A stretch of 64,000 bases of DNA from assembly GCA_905221605.1 (NCBI GenBank), contig CAJNDS010000935.1, positions 566,501-630,500 on the forward strand, written 5' to 3'. Of this stretch, positions 11,535 through 23,300 are shown in pieces. The notes beneath the pieces are model-generated. The model was not told the DNA's origin. It searched no databases and was given only the letters and a program-made list of their open reading frames with translations. Made by a program: the position numbers and the translations under genes. Every line of letters starts with the position of its first letter. Positions within the stretch are counted from its first letter, which is position 1. Source of the stretch: Symbiodinium natans. Its lineage: Eukaryota; Sar; Dinophyceae; Suessiales; Symbiodiniaceae.

Positions 11535-12640
11535 GTCCCAGTTTCAAGCCGACAGCTTGTGGGAGTATCTACTTCGGAGTGGTAAGGGTTGATGACACCC
11601 TGAACCCTAGAAACCTATAAACCCTATAATTAAACCCTAAAGCACGAAAACCCTTAAAACCCTGAAACCCTGAAACCCTAAACCCTAAACCCTAAACCCT
11701 AATTTAACCTTAGATAAACCTCTAAACCCCAAATCCCGCAAACCCTGCACTTGTGGAAGGGAGTCAGGAATCTCGGTGCCTTTTACTTCCTTGAAGGAAG
11801 CCTAGTTTAATTCCTCGCCGGTAGGGTTATGTTGGGTTTGGTGTTTAGAGTTTAGGGTGTAGGGCCAAGCGCAACTTAACTGCTAATTCGCGCGACATCC
11901 ATGCCCGCAAACTCTGAGGGGGGAGAGAAAAGGGATGGGGCTGGATTTTTTTTATTTGAAGGGGGTGGGGTGGAACCATTCCAGAGCAAGCTGTTCGAAC
12001 CATTGATTCCAGGTATTGATTCAGGTATGGTGGTCTGCACTGGTGGTCTGCAGCTCGGGTCCCGTTTTGCCTGAAGTCGCTACGAATTCGTGCGAGTCGC
12101 TTCTGCCCCGTGAGGAGCAGGGTGGAGGGCTTAGGGCATAAGTTTAGGGTCTACCTTAGAACCCCCCCCCCCCCCCCCCCCAAAAAACCGACCTTTTTTC
12201 ACTAGGTTACTACTCGAAAACCCTACAAGGTGGTGGAGGCTTAGGGTTTAGGGTTGAGGGCTGAGTGTCCTAGGACTTTTGTTTAGGCAGATCTACGGGC
12301 CAATTGTAGGACTTCGGGCTCAGAACTTCAACATGGGTTTCATGCGTAGGGTTTGAGGGTGGGTTTAGGGTTTAGGGTTTAGGGTTTAGGGTTTAGGGTT
12401 TAGGGTTGAGGGTGACTCGAAACTCCTTCCACACGCTGAGCCGACAGCCGCACGGTGTCTTTCTCCGACCTCGACAGGCAGCGCCTGGGCTTGGGGCTTG
12501 GGGCTTGGGGCTTGGGGCTTGGGGCTTAGGGCTTAGGGTTTAGGGTTTAGGGTTTAGGGTTTAGGGTTTAGGGTTTAGGGTTTAGGCTTTGGAGTTTAGG
12601 GTGTCTCAGCTTTGAAAAGCTTGCTCGGGACTCTTGGAGG

Positions 12641-12673
<33 letters not shown>

Positions 12674-13501
12674 GGGGGTTGGGGTTTAGGGTTTTAGGGC
12701 TTTAGGCTTTAAGAGCTTAAGCTTAAGTGTTTTGTAGGGTGTTAGGTTAGGGTTTACTGTTAAGGGCGCTAGAGTCTTCGGGGTTCCGGTGAAGTGTTCT
12801 TAGGGTTTTGGGGTTTGAAGTTAAGGGCTCCGAGAGCTCTGGGAAGCCTTGGTCCTCGTTCTTGAATTTTCCAGCCTCCCAACCGCCCCTCCCCCCATGC
12901 CTGACAAAAACGGTAGTTCCCCAAAAAGTTTTGAGACACGAAGGAGCAGTTTCGGACGTCATCCATGCGGGAAAGGCCAAGCTTAAGCCAGAACAGGGAA
13001 AACCCAAAAGCGCAAAACTCCCAAACCCCAAAACCCCAAAACCCCAAAACCCCCAAAACCCCCAAACCCCAAACCCCCAAACCCCCAAACCCCCAAACCC
13101 CAACCCTACTTGCGACCGCGGGAGATCTCAGGCAAAGGAGGGGGCGTGGGGAGGTTGTTCGGCCAAGGGCTTGGGGTTCTGCAGGGTCTACTGAGAAGCC
13201 TTCTCGACTCCTAGAAACCCTGTTACAATCCCCATAAGCCGCCTTCCGTACTCGAATACTGATCCGTGTCCCTGAACCCTCATATTGGCCATCATTTGGG
13301 AGGCTTTAGGTTGTTATTGTGGGAACATGTGCTTCGAGGGTCCATCTGGGCCAAAGACCCTTCAACCCCATACCCGCTGGACAAAAACATACAAGGGCAA
13401 TCCACCCTAAACCCTAAACCCTAAACCCTAAACCCTAAACCCTAAACCCTAAACCCTAAACCCTAAACCCTACGGTGCCCTAAACCCTGAACGCGAAACA
13501 G

Positions 13502-13582
13502 CGTTGAAGGCCGCTTCGGCGTGCAGGGCTTGGCGCCCCACGCGTACATCGAGAGCGGAATGCGGATCATTCCTTCCACAAG
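13502..13582 (+). CDS. Exon-like island (unrecognised)
   Basis: An 81-nt island between acceptor AAACAG and a GC donor (CACAAG|GCGTTT). Its best frame contains FGVQGLAPHAYIESGMRI, has high GC at third positions and reads like conserved protein. CCCTAAA arrays lie on one side and TTTAGGG arrays on the other. The gene is unknown. Confidence 0.4.
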
Positions 13583-14081
13583 GCGTTTAGGGTTTAGGGT
13601 TTAGGGTTTAGGGTTTAGGGTTTAGGGTTTAGGGTTTAGGGTTTAGGGTTTAGGGTTTAAGATTTAGCTGGGTTTAGGGGCTTAGGGGTCCCAACAACCC
13701 TTACGGAATATACCTCAGTCACCAAACCAGGGCCCCTCCTAAACAGTTCGAAGCAGAGAGAGCCCTTGTCTCTCCAGGCCAGGGTCCCTACTTACAAGGC
13801 AGAAGGGCTTCCAAGTATTACCCTAAACCCTAAACCCTAAACCCTAAAAACCCTAAAAACCCTAAAAACCCTAAAAACCCCTAAACCCTAAACCCTAAAC
13901 CCTAAACCCTAAACCCTAAACCCTAGGGGGGGCCGGGGGGGAGGGGCGAAAGAGGGGCGTTTCGGGTCTTCCTGTCAGGCAGGCTCTTGAGGATGATCTG
14001 TCGGTGTAGGGCTAGGGTTTAGGGTTTAGGGTTTAGGGTTTAGAGTTTAGGGTTTAGGGTTTAGGGTTTAGGGTTTAGGGT

Positions 14082-14113
<32 letters not shown>

Positions 14114-16839
14114 GGTTTAGTAGGGGCTAGGTTATAGGGTCTATAAGGTTGACATCATAGAGTTTAGGGCTGTGCCTTCATCCGAACCCGAACCTCTGAA
14201 CGCCTAACCCCCTAAGCCTTACCCCGAGACTCCCGAAACCCTAAACCATTCTCACGCGATCCAATGCGCTTTTCGCGGCTTCTCTCGGATGAACTGCTAC
14301 TCTTCTTGCCATTGAGGTAAACATTTTCCTACAAGACCTGGCCAAGCAAACCCCAAGAAACGCGCGCTTCTCCTCCCAACCTTTATCCAAGTGACCCCCT
14401 AAACTAACCCTAAACCCCTAACCCCTAAACCCTAAACCCTAACCCCCTAAACGCCATGACCAATTCCATGGAGTGAATCTGGCCCCTCCAGCGTGTCCGA
14501 AACTGGGCCGATCTGTATATACACATACACATACATATTATACATTAGAGTTGCCAAGGCGTTTAGGGCTTAGGGTTCAGGATTTAGGGTTTCTCTTTAA
14601 CCCTTAACCCTAAACCCTAAACCCTAAACCCTAAACCCTAAACCCTATCGGCCCTCAGTACTGTGGCATGGAGCTTGGGGCTCAGGACCTTTCAGTATAT
14701 GATCCTCGGGACAACAGGCTGCACTTGGGACCCTTAGCCTTCTCCCCCTATATAAACTCCGTGCCAACTTGAAAACCTCAAGTAGTCCCTATACACCTAA
14801 GTAGCCCCTCAAAACCCCGAAATAACCCCTAAGGTCTCTTCCTGGAGTCCCTTACCCTAAAGCCTATGTAAACCCGAAGCCATAAACCTTACGGTTTAGG
14901 GTTTAGGGTTTAGGGTTTAGGGTTTAGGGTTTAGGGTTTAGGGTTTAGGGTTTAGGGTTTAGGGTAAAAACCTAAGCGGATGCCGGCCTGAGCCATCGAT
15001 CACGAGCCCTGCGGGAACAAGGAGGCTCAGTGGCTGAGGAACTCCAGCTAAAGGTTCGAATGTTCAAAACGCCTTTTAGGGTTTAGGGTTTAGGGTTTAG
15101 GGTTTAGGGTTTAGGGTTTAGGGTTTAGCTCAATAATTCAAGCCACCTTGGGAGGTTCCCCCTTAAACTAACAGCCCTTACTGGTGATTCTAGCACCCGA
15201 TGATCATCCCTCTTAAGAGCTGTTCATATCATGGGGGACATCCCATACCCCGACAGCTCCTGAGTCGGTTGGCTCCAGGGTTTGGGGGTTTTTTGAATAA
15301 TTGGGGTTTAGGGTTTAGGGTTTAGGGTTTAGGGTTTAGTGTTTAGTGCAGGTTGTGGCGGTTAGGTTTTGGGGCTTCGGGGCCAAGGCAGAGGATGAGA
15401 TTTGGGGCGAACGGGCTGCAGGAGTCCTACACCCGAAGCCCGAAACCCTGAGCCCTAAACCCTAAACCCAAGCGCATGCGCCCAAAACCAACCTCTCAAA
15501 TCTGCAAAGCCCCCTGACCCCGCAGCCGCCCTAACCCCAAGTCCTCTACCCCTAATCCCTGAAACTCTAAACAGCTAGTCCCAAAACCCCTGAAATAAAC
15601 CCCTGAACCCCTAAACCCACTGTACCCCAAAGCCTCTACAGTAAACTCCCAAAAGTTGGATATGATCATCCATGCCCCAAGAGGGTTACTAAAGGAAACC
15701 CCAGCACTAATCGTCCTCAAAACATGTTCCAGCATTATGGAGTTTCCTGCAAACCCCCTAAGCCCACAAACCCGAACCCCCTAACTCTAAACCCCTAAAC
15801 CCCTAAACCCCTTAAACGCCTAAACGCCCTACCCCCCTTAACCCGCTTAACCCCCTTAACCCCCTTTAACCCCCTTTTAACCCCTTAACCCCTAACCCCC
15901 AAACCCCCACCCCCCAAACCCCCAAACCCCCAAACCCCCAAACCCCCAAACCCCTAAACCCCTAAACCCCTAAACCCTAAACCCTAAACCCTAAACCCTA
16001 AACCCTAAACCCTAAACCCTAACCCTAAACCCTAAACCCTAAACCAGGCCCTTAAGCCGCCCAGCCCAGCACCGAAATGCACCGAAGAGCGGGTGCCTTG
16101 AGTTCCGTGCTGGCCATGGCAGGGGTATAGCCCCGGCCTCTGGGTTTAGGGTTTAGGGTTTAGGGTTTAGGGTTTAGGGTTTAAGGTTTAGGGTTTAGGG
16201 TTTAGGGTTTAAGGTTTAGGGTTTAGGGTTTAGGGTTAAGGTTAACCAGATTCTTAGGGAAGGGACGCTTGAATGGAGGCTATAGGGTTTAAGGGCGGAG
16301 TTTCATGGGGGGTTATCGGGATACTCAGGATTTCAGGTTCAGGGCTTGCGGTTTGGGGTTTAAAGAAGGGTGTCTTGTAACAAGATCTAAGTGAATACCC
16401 AAAACTGCGAACCCGAACACAAGTCGAGAAGTCTCCAACAAGGCCGCATAAGTTCGCCAAATCCAGAGTTGGCCCTTCCCGACTTCGAACTATCTAGGAT
16501 TTAGGGTTGATGGTTTAACAAGTAACATAAGTCCAGGACGGTCAGCCGTCGAGAGTCCAAGAGTCCGAACAAGGAGAATCCAAGACCCTGCCATATGAGC
16601 ACAAGCCCGAAGCGGGAGGGTTTTCGAATTTAGGGGTACCTTACTGCAGTCCCGTTTATACAGGAAGCTTAGAGTCCATGCGTGCTTCGGAAGGTGGTAC
16701 AAGCCACGCCTTGATCGGCTTGCGGGCTGCTCGCCCACGCAAGGAAGCACTCTAAGCCTACCCCGCGCGTCGGTGCCCGGTTTAGGGTTTAGGGTTTAGG
16801 GTTTAGGGTTTAGGGTTTAGGGTTTAGGGTTTCGGGAAC
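13583..16839. repeat. Telomere-repeat mosaic with variant blocks
   Basis: TTTAGGG (13585-13663), CCCTAAA with a CCCTAAAAA variant block (about 13845-13885), TTTAGGG followed by five TTGAGGG units (about 14080-14120), TTTAGGG (14893-14965, 15075-15128), CCCCTTAA and CCCCCAAA variants (15780-15955), then CCCTAAA to about 16045 and TTTAGGG at 16143-16240. No gene is supported with confidence. A short ATG frame at 16079 would encode a signal-like MHRRAGALSSVLAMAG, but the other strand is equally open. Confidence 0.75.
15150..15244. mobile_element. MITE-like element, family 4 short copy
   Basis: Imperfect terminal inverted repeats begin GGGAGGTTCCCCC, with AACAGC in both arms. They resemble the ends of the element at 24321-24527 (GGGATGCTCCCCCTTATA). 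About 95 bp long. Confidence 0.45.
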
Positions 16840-16932
16840 CAGGTTCGCGTCCAGCATTCGCAACCCCAGCGAGGTGATGGGGTTGCCCACTTCCAGGTCG
16901 AACATCTCGTGGAAGGTGTCATGGCCCGCCTT
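16840..16932 (-). CDS. Exon-like island, candidate downstream exon
   Basis: A 93-nt open segment (31 codons) between acceptor CCCACAG and donor CTG|GTTCC. It contains HDTFHEMFDLEVGNPI and LGLRMLDANL, with strongly GC-rich third positions, and I judge it truly coding. It lies 3' of the GalNAc-transferase exons on the same strand and begins in the phase that the last of those exons leaves. It could therefore be a further exon of that gene, though this segment does not match the usual transferase or lectin domains. Confidence 0.5.
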
Positions 16933-16959
16933 CTGTGGGGGGACTACATTCCTGGTTTA

Positions 16960-17042
16960 TAGTTGGGATAGTAATAAAAATATAAAGTTTTATTCTTATT
17001 GAGTTTAAGTACCCTTAAAAATGTAAAATGTTATCCCACTAT
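16960..17042. mobile_element. MITE-like element, family 5 copy 1
   Basis: AT-rich, about 83 bp, with ends ATAGTTGGGATA and TTATCCCACTAT. The first 60 bp recur at 22493-22553, where the other end is replaced by telomere-type repeats. Confidence 0.5.
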
Positions 17043-17621
17043 GACAAAGATTAGGGTCCCTTATTTGCGTACATCCCCATATCTAGACCAAAGGGACACG
17101 GACTGACGAAGCTTTCTCAACAAGCACGGGTCCCACAAAGACATCTGAATTCAGGGATTCAGCGTTGGCCCCTGAACAACGTCTGAACCCCAGTCATTGA
17201 AAAGGGTAGCTTCGGAAAAAAAACTAAACCCTAAACCCCAAACCCTAAACCTTAAACCCTAAACCCTGACCCCTAAACCCTAAACCCTAAACCCTAAACT
17301 CTAAACCGCATGATGGCGTGACCCCAAGCCGGGTGTTGGAAGAGTCACGTGCACAGGGTCCAAACCCTATGTGGCACCCTACCCTGTATTCAAGGGGGGG
17401 CAGGGGTAGATAACCTATTACCCAAAACAGGCCCCAAAACCCTTAAACAACATGAAGCCCAGGGAAAGCACCCCCCAAGAGCCGCCACGCCTGTCGCCAC
17501 CCAAGGTGTCAAAACACGCGTTCAGATAGAGGTTCCTGCTAGGCCAAGACCACAGCTGTTGGGGCTCATGGGGTTTAGGGGTTCGGGGTTTAGGGTTTAG
17601 GGGTGCTGCTGAGGGTCGATG

Positions 17622-17696
17622 TGGGTCAGGCCCGACAACTTAGGGCAGGCCACAACAGACGCATCGCCCGGAATGGCAGCAAAAAACTCGGATGTT
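17622..17696 (-). pseudogene. Out-of-frame RCC1-like unit after gene B
   Basis: Immediately past the stop of copy B, another frame encodes FFAAIPGDASVVA, a clear RCC1-like core. The unit was once part of the gene and was cut off by a frameshift near 17697. Confidence 0.6.
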
Positions 17697-19157
17697 TTAC
17701 GCGCCCCGCAGCTGATCGTGCACGAGCCTGCTGTCGCCGCCGTGGCTACAAAGGCCCCAGGTCACAACTGCCCCATCGCCCAGAATCGCAGCAAAAGCCC
17801 CATTGGTAGCTTGAACCTGCATCACATCCCTGAGCTGACTTTGCACGGCGCGGCTGTCAGCACCATGGTCGGCATAACCCCAGGTCACAACAGACCCATT
17901 GCCCAGAATGGCAGCAAAAGCCCCGGTGGTAGCTTGAATCTGCTGCACGTCCTTCAGCTGATGAATCACCGCACTGCTGTCACCACCATGGCCTGCATAT
18001 CCCCAAGTCACGACAGCCCCGTCACCCAGAATGGCAGCAAAAGCATAGCTAGTAGCTTGGATCTGCCGCACGTCCTTGAGCTGATTCTGCACAGCACTGC
18101 TGTCACCGCCAAGGTCAGCACGGCCCCAGGTCACAACAGACCCATTGCTCAGAATAGCAGCAAAAGCCCCGTTGGTAGCTTGGAGCTGCTGCACGTCCTT
18201 CAGCTGATCTTGAACAGCAGTGCTGTCGCCACCACGGCCATCATTGCCCCAGGTCACGACAGACCCATTGCCCAAAATAGCAGCGAAAGAACCACCAAAC
18301 CTACTTCTGGCAGCTTGGATATGTTGCACGCCCTGCAATTTGCCTTGTACAGCACTGCTGTCGCCACCACCACCAACTCCCCAGGTCACAACAGACCCAT
18401 TGCCCAGAATGGCAGCGAAAGCCCCATGGGTAGCTTGGATCTGCCGCACATCCTTCAGCTGATCTTGAACCGCACTGCTGTCACCACCACAGCCAGAGTG
18501 GCCCCAGGTCACGACAAACCCATCGCCCAGAATGGCAGCAAACGCCGCCCTGCCAGCTCGGATCTGCTGCACATTCTTCAGCCGGTCTTGAACAGGACTG
18601 CTGTCGCCACCATGCTCAGAATCACCCCACGTCACAACAGACCCATCTCCCAGAATTGCAGCAAAAGCCCTCGCGGTAGCTTGGATCTGCAAAACGTGCT
18701 GAAGCTGACCTTGGACAGCAGTGCTGTCGCCGCCGAAGCCTGCATGTCCCCAGGTCAAAACAGATCCATCGCCCAGAATGGCTGCAAAAGCCCCAATGGT
18801 TGCCTGAATCTGCTGCACGTTCCTCAGCTGCTCTTGCACAGATCTGCTGCTGCCACCATAGTCAGTGCCACCCCAGGTCACAACAGACCCATCCCCCATG
18901 CTGGCGGCAAAAGCACCATCACTACGGCAAACGTGAACGCCGCAAACCTGCAACGTCAGCATCTCGCCTCCCTTCAGACCGCATTCCTGAAGCGTGGCTG
19001 CACCGTCCAGAACAGCCGAGTAGTTCAAGAGTCTGCCCCTGCCGACTGCCAGAGCCCTCGCTGCTCTGCTCCCCAAGCTCTCCACAGACTCCTCCGGACT
19101 TGCATCCAGCGAAACCGACGTGCCACTTAGCAGGCTGACCTCGATTGCAAGGGACAT
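17697..19157 (-). CDS. Ubiquitin-like domain plus RCC1-like repeat protein (copy B)
   Basis: This 486-aa intronless frame starts MSLAIEVSLLSGTSVSLDA. The Ubl-like domain (residues 1 to about 75) is followed by ten 41-aa RCC1-like units with the core GAFAAILGDGSVVTWG. Unit 5 is short (TWGVGGGGDSS) and unit 6 carries an insertion (ARSRFGGSFAAIL), which may be a slippage scar. The C-terminus RLVHDQLRGA is created by a frameshift, because more RCC1 sequence continues in another frame downstream (17622-17696). The start is supported by alignment with copies A and C. It shares strand and architecture with A (14.2 kb away) and C (12.5 kb away), so it belongs to a dispersed local family. Whether it is expressed cannot be told from the sequence. 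Confidence 0.82.
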   Translation of the reverse strand: MSLAIEVSLLSGTSVSLDASPEESVESLGSRAARALAVGRGRLLNYSAVLDGAATLQECGLKGGEMLTLQVCGVHVCRSDGAFAASMGDGSVVTWGGTDYGGSSRSVQEQLRNVQQIQATIGAFAAILGDGSVLTWGHAGFGGDSTAVQGQLQHVLQIQATARAFAAILGDGSVVTWGDSEHGGDSSPVQDRLKNVQQIRAGRAAFAAILGDGFVVTWGHSGCGGDSSAVQDQLKDVRQIQATHGAFAAILGNGSVVTWGVGGGGDSSAVQGKLQGVQHIQAARSRFGGSFAAILGNGSVVTWGNDGRGGDSTAVQDQLKDVQQLQATNGAFAAILSNGSVVTWGRADLGGDSSAVQNQLKDVRQIQATSYAFAAILGDGAVVTWGYAGHGGDSSAVIHQLKDVQQIQATTGAFAAILGNGSVVTWGYADHGADSRAVQSQLRDVMQVQATNGAFAAILGDGAVVTWGLCSHGGDSRLVHDQLRGA

Positions 19158-20364
19158 GGTGGGCGCTTCCCTTGCTCCACGGCCGGAATCACCTCAAACC
19201 TTAGCATTCCTTGCCCTGAAGGCTCGAAATCCGGAACTCCAGCCAACAAGCGCCCTGCAAATTCTAAACCCTAAACCCTAAACCCTAAAACCTAAACCCT
19301 AAACCCTAAACCCTAAACCCCTCAGCCTTACCTTTTCGCGTTTAGGGCTGTGTCGAAGAGCAGGGGTTAGGGTTCACACCTACTTCCTCCGAGGGTTTAG
19401 GGTTTAGGGTTCAGGGTTTAGGGTTTAGGGATACTCAAGGGCTGACAAGAGTGAACTTGCAGATGTGTACTACACCCACCACGAAGTCTGACTGCTGAGG
19501 CTGCTGATGAAGACATGTGCATGTGCTACATGCAAAATACATATGCACATATATATGTATATATGTATGTATATATATATATATGTAAATGTATATGTAT
19601 ATATATATGTATAAGTAGAAAGACAGAAAGGTTTTGGACACCACGAGAGCAGTCTGCCCTTCCCGGCGATGCCTCAGCGACCCTGCTCGTAGACCTTCGA
19701 TCTTTGGGACCTCTCGGAATCCCAAGAATCGGTCTTCGGGGCTCAGGGCCTCGGGTTTAGGGTGTATAGAGTTTAGGGTTTGGGGCTTATAGGGTTTATA
19801 GCGTTTTATGGGGGTTATAGGGTTTATGGGGTTTATAGGGTTTATAGGGTTTATAGGGTTTATGGGGTTTACAGGGTTTATAGGGTTTATAGGGTTTAGG
19901 GTTTAGCGGTCAAGGCCTATAGGGCTCAGAAAGCCTAAGCCGGCAAAACACAAAAAAAGGCAGCCACCAGCAAACCAGCAACAGCAACACAACAACAACG
20001 CCTCTCTATATGATATACCACACGAAGCCCGACCCCGGCAAACCCACACACACACACACACACACAAGAGCACACTCTCACACACACACACACACCCAAA
20101 TACTCTGAATCTTACCCTTTAAGATTTCAGTGTAAGGGGGGAGCATCCCAACCTTTTCACCTTTGAGGATGAGGGTTGCAACATCCTGCGTAGCGATGTA
20201 ACAGTATTGTGTTAAGGCTACCCTTTAAAAAGGGGTTGGTTACTTCATAAGGGAACCTTGTACCAAAAACGAAGGAGAAAGGGTACCACGAAATCCTAAA
20301 CCCCATACCCTAAATCTTAGAGGCTAGGCGTTAAACCCTAAGCCCTCTACCCTAAGCCCTAAAC
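19158..20364. repeat. Telomere-type and TTTATAGGG arrays, (TA)n and (CA)n
   Basis: CCCTAAA array at 19265-19320; TATATG/ATATGT microsatellite at 19540-19615; a nine-base TTTATAGGG variant array at about 19795-19890; (CA)n at 20045-20095. Telomere-like CCCTAA text runs into the donor side of the last GalNAc-transferase exon. No gene seen. Confidence 0.85.
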
Positions 20365-23300
20365 CTTAGAGGCTGAGGTTGTGGCATAGATGTCCTGGGC
20401 CACCGTCTTCAGGTACCAGCGAAACGGCTTGCACCTGGCTAAACCCTAAACCCGAAACCCGAAACCCGAAACCCTAAACCCTAAACCCTGAACCCTAAAC
20501 CCTAAACCCTAATCTTTTTTAAAACCGGCTCTGTAAACGTTCATCCAGTCCGGGTTCAGGGCTTAGTAGTACTAGGATGGCCCACTTAAAACCCTCTGAA
20601 ACATCTTCCACAATAGGACCCTCTTAAAACGGTTTAGGGTTTAGGGCTTAGGGCTTAGGGTTTAGGGTTTAGGGAACCACAAAGGGAAAGTACAACATGT
20701 CTCAGGGGCCTACCTGGGGTAGTTTAGGGCTTTGGGGTTCTTATTCAGGGCTTTGGCTTTGGCATCGGGTTTAGGGTTTAGGGTTTAGGGTTTAGACCAT
20801 TGCTGGTCACAGGCCAGGCTGGGGGGATGGTTTTTCCCAAGAGGTATAAGGAGGGATCCCTAGAAGGGGCCCTTAATCTTCTCCCCGACATCACCCCTAT
20901 TATATACCCTATGTACCTAAGCATGCCCCTAAAGAACCCCTAGAAGGTCCCGGTCATAAGGGTCCCTGCTCTAGCCCCTTGAGACACCCTACAACCCGAG
21001 CCTATAAGAAAGCCATAAGCCCTCAACCGTCAATCGGGCACGAAGGTCCTTGAATGATTGGGCGTAGAATATCGTCTACAGCATGGAAAGCCACATGGCA
21101 AACAATACCGGGCGCCCACTTCACAAGAATGGGGTATTCTGGGGCAGCCTACCTAAGGCATGTCAACGCACAAGCGCATTGTGTAGCTGAAGCCCCATAG
21201 CGTCACCCTTCGGGGAAAGGGGGGTTAGGGTTTAAGGTTTACGGGTTAAGGCATGGTGCGGCCCCTGTGCGATGGCATGCAGTTCTTCGTGAAGGAAGGA
21301 ACTGATGTTTCACATGGCGATGCGCCTGCGGTGGCACGCAGGTCTCAGTGAAGACCTGCACGAACATCCCCGTGATTGCTGTGCCTTCTGCGCTTGACAA
21401 GGCGAAGGCGAAGATTCAGGACAAGGCGTGCACCTTCGCAAGCAAACAATTGGAGGATGGACGCTGGCTTCAGACTACTCCTGACGGAGTTGGCACTGCG
21501 CCTGGTACTGCCTCTTTGCGGTGACATGCGGTTTTGCGTGTCGTCGCTGACCAGTTCAGCGTCACGTGGGATGTTGCCTCGATCGCAGAAGACCTGTAGG
21601 ACGCCCGCCACTTTCCTGCTATAAGGTTGACACATGGCGCGGCACGCGCGGTGTCATGCACTTCGTCGTGAAGACGCCTGTCGGTATTCCTTGGATGTTG
21701 AGGCTTCCGACACGACTGACAGTGCGAAGATCGTGAAGGCGCAGGTCGGGACAGGGAGCGATCAGCAGAGCGGCCGCAAGCGTCAGACAACCGCTCTCAG
21801 AAAGCGGCGGCTAAACCCTAAACCCTAAACCCTAAACCCTAAACCCTAAACCCTAAACCCGAATGAGCTTGTGCATGCCGGTATCTGGAGAGCTTGCACC
21901 GCTCCAATTGACCATGAGTGGTTGATGGCCCTTGCCTACCAGGAGTGACAGGCCAGATTCGACTGTGTGGCTCGTTGGCCACGATACTGGAATCCGACAG
22001 TTATGAGCTTCAGTTGTTGTGTTTACGCCGGGCCCTGTCGTGTTTCCTCACGTCCGAGCGGCCTGGTTTGAGGGCGCTGGGGTACAGGATTGCCTGTTCG
22101 GAGCCCGGTTTGCAGGAATGACCTTCTTTCCCGTAGGACTTGTAGGAAAACCCTAAACCCTGAACCCTCAATCCCCCTAAATCCAAACGTATGCCAAGCG
22201 CGCTGGCTCCACCCGGTGCATAGGCCATGCAAATTCCGTCACAATTTGAATTTAGTGCATGGAATTTGGGGCAAGGGTTTGAGGGTGTAGGGGGGTTTAG
22301 GATAGGGTTTAGGGTTTAGGGTTTAAGGTTTAGGGTTTAGGGTCCTCTTGGGACTTGGAAGCCCAACAGAACAAGGGTTAGAGTCTAGGGTTTAGGGTTT
22401 AGGGTTTCGGGTTTAGGGTTTAGGTGCAACTACATGCTCACTCGCCATAGACCCGAATCCCCAATATCTGCTTGCAACTGAACCAGTTCATGGTTGGGAT
22501 AGTATTAAACATGTAAATTGCTATTCCTTGTTGGGTTTAGGTAACCCTTAAACCCTAAACCCTAAACCACCCTAAACCACCCTAAACCCTAAACCCTAAA
22601 GGGGTACCCCTGTTTTGGGAAATGCCAAAATCTACTTGCAACTGAAGCTCACCCTAAACCCTAAACCCTAAACCCTAAACCCTAAACACTAAACCCTAAA
22701 CCCTAAACCCTAAACAACGAGGGTACCAACCCCGAGTGAAAACAAAAGGATGGTGAGGTCTGGACTGAAGTCGCCGGCGCAGTTCGATGCGCGGTTCTAG
22801 GTCCTTGTGGGCTTTTTGCTTAGAGTTTAGGGTTTAGGGTTTAGGGTTTAGGGTTTAGACCCTCAACCCTGAACACTGAAGTTGGGAAGGGCTGAGGCTT
22901 GCCGAGGTCGAGTGGTTCTGGCCCTATGTAGGTAATAACTCCCCTAAACCCTAAACCCTAAACCCTACACCCTAAACCCTAAACCCTAAACCACATTTAG
23001 GGGACTTGTACTAACTCAGATACCGGGCCCCGATGGGTATTCGGGATGGCCGCCAAGTTGGTTTCGATGGTTTTGGGGTTTGGGTTTAGGGTTTAGGGTT
23101 AGAGCGAGCAAGAGCGAGTGCGGTTCGAGAGTGAGCAAGCGAAAGACAAAGACAGAGACAGAGAGAGAGGGAGAGAGAGAGGGAGAGAGAGATAGAGACA
23201 GAGAGAACGGAAGAGACAGAGAGAGAGAGAGAGAGAGCGAGAGAGAAAAACAAACGAGACAGAGAAACACATGTGCATAGCATGCAGCCCGCAAGCAAAT

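Larger units (their letters stand above)
9961..13501. repeat. Low-complexity and telomere-repeat region
   Basis: TTTAGGG arrays continue (10350-10430, 12362-12410, 12530-12592), with a block of GGGGCTT repeats at 12484-12525 and G runs at 10665-10695 and 12640-12675. CCCCAAA-rich text fills 13020-13105. The stretch 10780-11434 is microsatellite, listed separately. The island at 12410-12485 has open minus-strand frames but no clear gene. Confidence 0.7.
21791..22765. repeat. Telomere-repeat mosaic
   Basis: CCCTAAA arrays (21810-21860, 22655-22715) and TTTAGGG arrays (22300-22345, 22390-22425), with a unique island at 21870-22150 where I see no gene. Holds two element fragments listed separately. 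Confidence 0.75.
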